Assembly: GCF_005771675.1 (NCBI RefSeq)
Contig: NZ_VAJM01000001.1
Location: 868,001-932,000, forward strand
Reading direction: 5' to 3'
Source: Hymenobacter jeollabukensis
GTDB taxonomy: Bacteria; Bacteroidota; Bacteroidia; Cytophagales; Hymenobacteraceae
DNA length: 64,000 nt
The notes below the pieces were generated by a model that was not told the origin of the DNA, ran no database searches, and was given only the letters and a program-made list of their open reading frames with translations. Every line of letters begins with the position of its first letter. Positions within the stretch are counted from its first letter, which is position 1. The position numbers were made by a program, and so were the translations under genes. This document shows, piece by piece, positions 58,555 to 64,000 of this stretch.

Positions 58555-60675
58555 TTAGCGCAGCTGGTAGATGTCGACCAGCCGCTTCACGTCGGCGAGG
58601 GTGCGCTGGGGCGGCGCGAAGGGCGCCGGAATGGGCCGGCGGGCGTAGGTCTGGAAGTAGAGCACGCAGGCGTCGCGCCACCAGAGGGCTTCCTTGTATT
58701 GGGTTTGCAGGCGGGCCGTCACGTCGGCGTGCAGGGCCGGGTCCACCTTGGGCTGCACCTGCGCCCACTGCCGCTGCAGCCACAGCACCGAGTCGGCGCC
58801 GGTGTAGTAGCGGGTGCACAGCTCGTCCCAGAGGGTGCGGCCGGTGCGCAGACGCTGGCGCCAGGGCACGTGGTGAAACCAGAGCAGGTAGTCCGGCGCA
58901 ATCGTTTGCGCGTTGCCCCACAATTGTTGCACCTCCGGCTTGTACAGGGCCAGGGCGTTGGAGCCGGTGGCCGTGCGGTCGAAGCCCAGGCCCACGGAGT
59001 CGGCGCGGTGGTAGTAGATGGCCGTCCAGTCGGGGCGGGCGCTGCGCTCCAGCCAGGGCTGCGGGCCGTAGTGAATACCTTCGCCCATGATGTGGTGCAG
59101 GCCCAGCGGCGCGGTGTAGCGCACGTAGATGCGGCGTGTCTGCTGCAGGAGGCCGGCAATGGTCTGCACCGCCGGCGGGTCGGTGGTGAGGGTCTGCCGG
59201 GTCCATTCTGCGGCAATGGCTTCCGAACCGAGCGTGTGGTCCCAGGCCAGGCGGCCGAAGGCGTACCAGTTGGCCTGCCCGATAGGGTGGCCGGTCCAGT
59301 TGCGGTCGGCGCCGATGTTGGCTACGCCCGCCATGCCGCTCACCGCGTGCTGGTCCACCGAGCCGTCGACCACGCGGGCCACCGTCGAGCCTTTGCCCTG
59401 GGCGTAGGTATCCGAATCCAGGCACTCCTTGATGAGCGGGGCCAGGTACACGGCGTGGGTGGCAAAGCCCAGGTATTCCTGCGTGAGCTGCACTTCCAGC
59501 ACCAGCGGGGTGCGCGGCATGGCCCCGAACAGCGGGTGAAACGGCTCCCGGGCCTGAAAGTCAATCGGCCCGTTCTTGACCTGCACCAGCACCTTCGGGG
59601 CGAACTTGCCGTCGAGGGGCAGAAACTCAGCCGAGGCGGCCTTGAACCGGTCACCCTTGGGGTCGGCTTTGTAGACGAAGGCCCGCCACATCACCAGCCC
59701 GTCGTGGCCTTCCAGGGCGGCGGCCAGCATGTTGGCCCCGTCGGCGTGGTTGCGGCCGTAGTCCTGCGGGCCGGGCTCCCCTTCCGAGTTGGCCTTCACC
59801 AGAAAGCCGCCGAAATCGGGAATGATCTGGTAAATCTCGTCGGTCTTGGCCTTCCACCACTGCCGCACCTGCGGGTCGAGCGGGTCGGCGGTGGGCAGCC
59901 CGCCGATAACCTTGGGCGCGGCCCAGAACACCGACAGGTACACGCGCTGCCCGTAGGGGCGCAGCACGCCGGCCACGGCGGCCACCTTGTGCAGGTACTC
60001 GGTGGTGAGCAGGCGCGGCGAGGCGTTGACGTTGTTGAGCACCGCCCCGTTGATGCCCACCGAGGCGTTGGCGCGGGCGTAGTCGCGGTAGCGCGGGTCC
60101 ACCACTTCCGGCAGCTCGTACCACTTCCAGATCGAAGAGCCCGCGTAGCCGCGCTCCACCGTGCCGTTGGGGTTGTCCCAGTGGTTGAGCAGGCGGCGCT
60201 GAATCTTCGGTACGCTGCTGATTTTCAGACCTTCAAGCAGCTGCCGCGTCTGCACCTGCCGCAGCAGGGCAAAGGCGCCGTAGAGCACGGCCACGTCGCG
60301 GCGGCCGGTAATGACGAGGTTGTTTTTGTCGTCGTAGAGGCGGTAGCCCTCCTCCCCCAGCCCGGCGTTGTCGGGCGCCTGGGCGTCGACCCGCAGAATG
60401 ATGCCGCCCTTCCTGCCCTTGGCGTCGCCGATGACCGGCACCGGCTGGCCCAACAGGCCGCTGAGGCCCGTTTGCAGCTCGTCAGCGGCGGCTTTCAGCG
60501 TCGCCGATTGGCCGCTGACGCTGACGAACTGCGCCGCCTGCTGGTACTGCTTGCGCTGCCCCGCGTCCCCGATCAGGTCGTACTTCAGCCACAGGCGGTA
60601 GCCGTCATCGGCCACGCCGCGGGTGGCGGCGCAAACGAAGAGGCATAGCAAAAGCAGGCAGGTACGCAGGGACAT
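58555..60675 (-). CDS. GH67 alpha-glucuronidase
   Basis: A 706-residue enzyme that frees (4-O-methyl-)glucuronic acid from the non-reducing end of xylo-oligosaccharides. The family signature FLVKANSEGEPGPQDYGRNHADGANMLA covers about 291-318, with E298 in a position expected for the catalytic acid. LYGAFALLRQ, NHWDN-x2-GTVERGYAGSSIW and the C-terminal region with HHVPWRQRLRTGRTLWDELC are also GH67 features. A signal peptide (1-22) suggests a periplasmic location. Together with GH115 it removes glucuronate at both chain ends and internal sites. ATG at 60675 chosen for the signal peptide. Confidence 0.95.
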   Translation of the reverse strand: MSLRTCLLLLCLFVCAATRGVADDGYRLWLKYDLIGDAGQRKQYQQAAQFVSVSGQSATLKAAADELQTGLSGLLGQPVPVIGDAKGRKGGIILRVDAQAPDNAGLGEEGYRLYDDKNNLVITGRRDVAVLYGAFALLRQVQTRQLLEGLKISSVPKIQRRLLNHWDNPNGTVERGYAGSSIWKWYELPEVVDPRYRDYARANASVGINGAVLNNVNASPRLLTTEYLHKVAAVAGVLRPYGQRVYLSVFWAAPKVIGGLPTADPLDPQVRQWWKAKTDEIYQIIPDFGGFLVKANSEGEPGPQDYGRNHADGANMLAAALEGHDGLVMWRAFVYKADPKGDRFKAASAEFLPLDGKFAPKVLVQVKNGPIDFQAREPFHPLFGAMPRTPLVLEVQLTQEYLGFATHAVYLAPLIKECLDSDTYAQGKGSTVARVVDGSVDQHAVSGMAGVANIGADRNWTGHPIGQANWYAFGRLAWDHTLGSEAIAAEWTRQTLTTDPPAVQTIAGLLQQTRRIYVRYTAPLGLHHIMGEGIHYGPQPWLERSARPDWTAIYYHRADSVGLGFDRTATGSNALALYKPEVQQLWGNAQTIAPDYLLWFHHVPWRQRLRTGRTLWDELCTRYYTGADSVLWLQRQWAQVQPKVDPALHADVTARLQTQYKEALWWRDACVLYFQTYARRPIPAPFAPPQRTLADVKRLVDIYQLR

Positions 60676-60771
60676 CGTGGTGCGGGAATGCGGGGAAGCG
60701 GAGGCGGGAAACTGGCCCGGGAAGGCCGGCAGTAGTGCGCGCAGCGGCGCGGGCGCAAGGGGCACGTGGGT

Positions 60772-62031
60772 TTAGTTCAGCAACCAGGCCGCGGCGTGGG
60801 CCGCCGAGCTGGCCGAGGCTGCAGGCGCCGGCTCGATTTCGAGGGAGCGGCGGATGCCCAGCTCCAGGCCGCGCAGCTCGGCCAGGCCGCGCAGGCGGCC
60901 GATGGCAGAGTAGCCGGGGTAGGTTTTCTTGTTCAGGTCGTCGAGCATCTGGTGGCCGTGGTCGGGGCGCATGGGCAGCTGCGGCTGCCCGAAGCCCTTG
61001 CGCTGCCGGCGCTGCTCCTGCAGCACCAGCTCGCGCACCACCGCGTACATGTCCACGTCGCCGGTGAGGTGGTCGGCCTCGTGGAAGTTGCGCGGGTTGT
61101 CCTCGCGCTTGGTGGCCCGCAAGTGCACGAAGTGAATGCGGTGCCCGAGTCGGCGCACGATGCCCGGCAGGTCGTTGTCGGCGCGCACGCCCAAGGAGCC
61201 GGTGCAGTAGGTGATGCCGTTGCTGGGGTGGTCGTAGGCAGTCAGCAGGGCCGTCAGATCGGCTTCGGTGCTCACCACGCGGGGCAGGCCCAGCAGCGGG
61301 TAGGGCGGGTCGTCGGGGTGAATGCAGAGGTTCACGCCCGCTTCGGCGGCCACCGGGCCCACCTGCTGAATGAAGTAGTGCAGGTTGGCGCGCAGCGCGT
61401 CGGCGTCGATGGCGGCGTACTCGTCGAGCAGCTGCTGGAAGCCGGCCAACTCGAAGGCTTCTTCCGAGCCGGGCAGGCCCAGCAGCACGGTGTCGGCGAG
61501 GTGCTGGCGCTCGGCGTCGCTCATCTGCGCGTACTGGTCGCGGGCGGCGGCCCGCACCTGGGGCTCGTAGTCGGCCGCGGCGCCGGGGCGCTGCAGGATG
61601 TGGAGGTCGAACACGGCAAAGTCCTGCCACACGAAGCGCAGGGCCCGCGAGCCGTCGGGCATTTCGAAGTCCAGGTTGGTGCGCGACCAGTCGAGCACCG
61701 GCATGAAGTTGTAGCAGACGGTGCGCAGGCCGCAGGCGGCCAGGTTGCGCAGCGAGGCCTTGTAGTTTTCGATGTACGCGTCGCGCGCCGGCAGGCCCTT
61801 CTTGATGGCCTCGTGCACCGGCAGGCTCTCCACCACTAGCCAGTGCAGCGGTGAGTACTCACTATTGCCGGCTTCGATTAGCTGCTGCCGGGCCCGAATA
61901 TCTTCGACCGACCACATCTCCCCTACCGGAATCTGGTGCAGGGCCGTTACGATGCCGGTGCAGCCCGCCTGGCGGATGTGGGACAAGGGAACCGGGTCGG
62001 TGGGGCCGAACCAGCGCATGGTGGGAAGCAT
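60772..62031 (-). CDS. uxuA: Mannonate dehydratase
   Basis: A 419-residue TIM-barrel enzyme that removes water from D-mannonate to give 2-keto-3-deoxygluconate. MRWFGPTDPVPLSHIRQAGCTGIVTALHQIPVGE (5-38) is the conserved N-terminus. CIHPDDPPYPLLGLPRVVST and FVHLRATKRED contain metal-binding and substrate residues, and MRPDHGHQ near the end is a typical motif. Two ATGs are possible, 62031 and 62019; neither has a clear ribosome site. It is the first gene of the xylan operon and its upstream region holds the operator pair shared with the LacI-type regulator. Confidence 0.95.
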   Translation of the reverse strand: MLPTMRWFGPTDPVPLSHIRQAGCTGIVTALHQIPVGEMWSVEDIRARQQLIEAGNSEYSPLHWLVVESLPVHEAIKKGLPARDAYIENYKASLRNLAACGLRTVCYNFMPVLDWSRTNLDFEMPDGSRALRFVWQDFAVFDLHILQRPGAAADYEPQVRAAARDQYAQMSDAERQHLADTVLLGLPGSEEAFELAGFQQLLDEYAAIDADALRANLHYFIQQVGPVAAEAGVNLCIHPDDPPYPLLGLPRVVSTEADLTALLTAYDHPSNGITYCTGSLGVRADNDLPGIVRRLGHRIHFVHLRATKREDNPRNFHEADHLTGDVDMYAVVRELVLQEQRRQRKGFGQPQLPMRPDHGHQMLDDLNKKTYPGYSAIGRLRGLAELRGLELGIRRSLEIEPAPAASASSAAHAAAWLLN

Positions 62032-62208
62032 ACGCGTACTATGGTAAAGTACAATTGAACAGCTGCCTACCCAGGTTGTTGCCGCAATTTGCGTGGGAAC
62101 GTTGCGGGGGTGGGTGAGTGCTGACTTATGACCGAAGATAGCCGAACGATTTCCGGAAAATCCAGTCCGAAAACCGCTATAACTCGCTGATTTCAAATAA
62201 AAAATACC

Positions 62209-62232
62209 GCAAACGTTTCCGAAAACGGTTTC
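62209..62232. promoter_or_regulatory. Tandem LacI-type operators between uxuA and the regulator gene
   Basis: Two adjacent 12-bp near-palindromes with central CG: GCAAACGTTTCC (62209-62220) and GAAAACGGTTTC (62221-62232), centre to centre 12 bp. They lie directly before a predicted -7 element of the regulator (62239-62246) and upstream of uxuA, so a single complex could control both directions. Autoregulation is the likely arrangement. Confidence 0.6.
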
Positions 62233-62238
62233 GATAGG

Positions 62239-62246
62239 TATCTTTA
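62239..62246 (+). promoter_or_regulatory. Candidate -7 element of the LacI-type regulator
   Basis: TATCTTTA differs by one base from TAnnTTTG. About 20 bp upstream is TTTCC rather than a clear TTG, and that stretch is inside the operator pair. The start codon is 124 bp downstream. Confidence 0.35.
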
Positions 62247-62369
62247 GCGCCCGGCCATGGAAAAAATTTTCCTACGTCTATCTTCAAATAATCAAAGGCC
62301 ACCTGGCCCTTGATTTTCGCTCCACCTGCCCCGGATTTTCAAAAAATCCCATTCCCACGCCCTACTTCT

Positions 62370-63548
62370 ATGATGAAGTGCAGCAAATGCAACTCCCCCG
62401 ACGGAGTGCAGCGCGCCGGCTTTATTCGCGGCCGGCAGCGTTACTTCTGCAAGCTCTGCGACTACCATTTCATTGACCAGAAGCTGCCCCGTACCCCGGA
62501 GCGCCGCAGCCACCAAACTACCATCAGCGACGTGGCCAAGGTGCTCGGCGTGGCGCCCAGCACCGTTTCGCGCGCGCTCAACGGCCACGCCGACATCAAC
62601 ACCAACACCCGGCAGGCCATTCTGGAAGTGGCCCGGCAGCTCGACTACCAGCCCAACCTGCTGGCCCAGAGCCTGAAAAGCAGCGCCACCCACACCATCG
62701 GCGTGGTCATCCCCGACATCGAGCGGCCGTTTTTCGCCACCTGCGTGAGCGGGATTCAGCAGGTAGCCTCGGAGGCGGGCTACCGCGTGATGATCTGCCA
62801 GTCGAAGGAGTCGTACGAAATGGAGGTCAGCAACGTGCAGGCCCTCATTGCCTCGCGCGTCGACGGGCTGCTGATCTGCCACTCGCGCGAGACGGAAAAC
62901 TTCGACCACGTGCGCCCGGCCGCCACCCGCGGCGTGCCGGTGGTGCACTTCGACCGGGTGTGCGACGAGGTGGAAACGGCCAAGGTGATACTGGACGACT
63001 GGAACGGCGCGTACAACGTGACGGAGCACCTGATTGAGCAGGGCGCCCGGCGCATTGCCATTCTGGCCGGCCCCGAAAGCCTGCTCATCAGCCGCAACCG
63101 CCTGGCGGGCTACCTCAGCGCCCTGACCAAGCACCGGCTGCCGGCCCTGCCCGAGCTGCGGACCCACATCAACTTCCGGCCCGAATCGGCGGTGGCGGCC
63201 CTGGACCGCTGGCTGGCCCTGCCCGAGCCGCCCGACGCCATTTTTGCCATCAACTACACCAACGCCTTTGACTTGCTGGTGGCCCTGAAGGAACGCCAGG
63301 TGCGCGTGCCCGAGGAAATAGCGGTGGTGGGCTTCGGCGACGAGTTTATGGCCGCCATGATCGAGCCCGGCCTGACCACCGTCAACCTGCACCCGCACCG
63401 CATCGGGCAGCAGGCGGCCCGACTGTTCCTGGAACAGGTGGAGCAAAAGGAGCGGTTTCAGCCCCGCACCTTCGTCGTCAGCGGCGACCTGATCATCCGC
63501 AAATCCTCGCTGAAAGGCCTGGGCGGCGTGTTTTCGCTGGACATTTAG
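62370..63548 (+). CDS. LacI family regulator with N-terminal IS1-like zinc ribbon
   Basis: This 392-residue regulator starts at ATG 62370 (a second ATG follows at once). Residues 1-36 form a zinc ribbon with C4, C7, C27 and C30 and the string GRQRYFCKLC, closely resembling the InsA-type ribbon at the front of IS1 transposases. The LacI headpiece follows at about 50-100 (TTISDVAKVLGVAPSTVSRALNGHADIN), then the sugar-binding domain (TIGVVIPDIERPFFATCVSGIQ to the C-terminus). Ordinary LacI proteins have about 330-345 residues and begin at the headpiece. It is divergent from uxuA and probably senses a xylan or glucuronate breakdown product. The extra ribbon may widen or strengthen DNA contact, or mediate another interaction. 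Confidence 0.88.
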   Translation: MMKCSKCNSPDGVQRAGFIRGRQRYFCKLCDYHFIDQKLPRTPERRSHQTTISDVAKVLGVAPSTVSRALNGHADINTNTRQAILEVARQLDYQPNLLAQSLKSSATHTIGVVIPDIERPFFATCVSGIQQVASEAGYRVMICQSKESYEMEVSNVQALIASRVDGLLICHSRETENFDHVRPAATRGVPVVHFDRVCDEVETAKVILDDWNGAYNVTEHLIEQGARRIAILAGPESLLISRNRLAGYLSALTKHRLPALPELRTHINFRPESAVAALDRWLALPEPPDAIFAINYTNAFDLLVALKERQVRVPEEIAVVGFGDEFMAAMIEPGLTTVNLHPHRIGQQAARLFLEQVEQKERFQPRTFVVSGDLIIRKSSLKGLGGVFSLDI

Positions 63549-63775
63549 ACCCGGCCCGGCATCCACTGTCATCCGCTTGCCAAAGCCGCGCTACTGCTGG
63601 AAATCAGCTGCCTCGTGGTGAGTGAATGAGCCCTTCTGACGAAGCGGTAGCGCAGCTTCGGCGGCGCGGATGGCAGCGGAAGCAGGCCGGTCTTTTGTAG
63701 TTCGGGCAACCTGCCGGACAAGCTCTTTTCTGCGTCGGGGCGGCCAGCCTGCCACCGACCTTCTAAACAGCTTCT

Positions 63776-64000
63776 ATGCAACGATTCCTTTTATTGGCCG
63801 CGGGCGCCTGCCTGCTGACTCGGTTGAGCCCAGGGCAGTCGGCTGCGCTGCAACGCTTTCCGGCCACGGCCGTGGAGCTGCTGCCGGGCCCGTTTCAGCA
63901 GGCGCAGCAAACCGACAAGGCCTATCTGCTGGCCCTCGACGCCGACCGGCTGCTGGCGCCTTACCGGCTGGAGGCGGGCCTGCCCTCGAAGGCAGCGCGC
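63776..64000 (+). CDS. Probable GH127-type beta-L-arabinofuranosidase, 3' truncated by window edge
   Basis: An ATG at 63776 opens a frame that runs to the end of the window (75 codons). The first 24 residues are a signal peptide (MQRFLLLAAGACLLTRL). The following VELLPGPFQQAQQTDKAYLLALDADRLLAPYRLEAGLP is characteristic of the start of GH127 (former DUF1680) proteins: GPF-x2-A, then YLL-x-LD-x-DRLL and AGLP. The family removes arabinofuranose residues. The catalytic part lies beyond the window. It is 227 bp after the regulator gene on the same strand. Confidence 0.7.
   Translation, partial: MQRFLLLAAGACLLTRLSPGQSAALQRFPATAVELLPGPFQQAQQTDKAYLLALDADRLLAPYRLEAGLPSKAAR

Noticed and set aside
57677-59425. 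Apparent 582-residue protein fusing an upstream domain to the SDR
   Set aside because: The first 300 residues are low-complexity translation antisense to no known family and overlap the well-supported GH67 gene in another frame. The SDR starts at 58513.
62310-62369. Earlier ATG at 62310 for the LacI-type regulator
   Set aside because: The 20 additional residues are Pro-rich and do not resemble the zinc ribbon or headpiece; the double ATG at 62370 places Cys4 close to the start as in stand-alone ribbons.
63569-63781. 70-codon minus-strand frame after the regulator gene
   Set aside because: No recognisable features, and it overlaps the start of the GH127-like gene on the other strand.

Overview
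The window looks like a piece of a GC-rich Bacteroidetes chromosome, probably Hymenobacter or a close Cytophagales relative. Evidence: two SusC/SusD pairs, C-terminal type IX secretion (Por) sorting domains on secreted glycanases, candidate promoters of the Bacteroidetes form TTG-N20/21-TAnnTTTG, a FucP-type sugar transporter, and GC-rich coding with sharp AT-rich islands in a few gaps. The genus is an inference. Almost every gene from about 0.9 to 62 kb lies on the minus strand, so transcription runs from high to low coordinates.

Region 1 (1-16 kb) is a surface polysaccharide locus. It begins with the 3' part of a UDP-sugar dehydrogenase on the plus strand, separated by a 56-bp perfect palindrome from a long minus-strand operon. 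In transcription order that operon has a polyprenyl glycosylphosphotransferase, a WecG/TagA glycosyltransferase, a CDP-glucose synthase (RfbF), an NAD-dependent epimerase, an RmlC-like epimerase, a C-methyltransferase, a second sugar nucleotidyltransferase, a PIG-L deacetylase, a second C-methyltransferase, an M28-like DUF4910 protein, a third methyltransferase, a 2OG-Fe(II) oxygenase and a class III aminotransferase. The gene content suggests a highly modified branched-chain deoxysugar. No 4,6-dehydratase is visible.

Region 2 (16.5-38 kb) is a beta-glucan (probably beta-1,3-glucan) utilisation locus: GH3, an IS630-like helix-turn-helix protein, a sugar MFS transporter, a CBM9-like protein, a GH16 lipoprotein, a PKD surface lipoprotein, SusD, SusC, a 7TM sensor fused to a transposase-type zinc ribbon, a GH5, and a 1465-residue multimodular GH16 with a type IX sorting tail.

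Region 3 (38.6-64 kb) is a glucuronoarabinoxylan locus: GH115, two GH10 xylanases, GH51, xylose isomerase, GH3 beta-xylosidase, an acetyl esterase, SusD, SusC, an SDR oxidoreductase, GH67 and mannonate dehydratase. A divergent LacI-family regulator carrying an extra zinc ribbon follows, then the start of a GH127-like gene. Outer-membrane binding, depolymerisation, side-chain removal and the first steps of xylose and glucuronate catabolism are therefore all encoded together.

The most unusual signal is that three putative regulators in the two sugar loci carry DNA-binding modules resembling those of three different transposase families (IS1595, IS1, IS630), with no transposase catalytic domain. 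A second is that the promoter regions of the beta-glucan SusC gene and the multimodular GH16 gene share a motif set at exactly the same distance from the predicted promoter. No tRNA, rRNA, CRISPR array or complete insertion sequence was seen.
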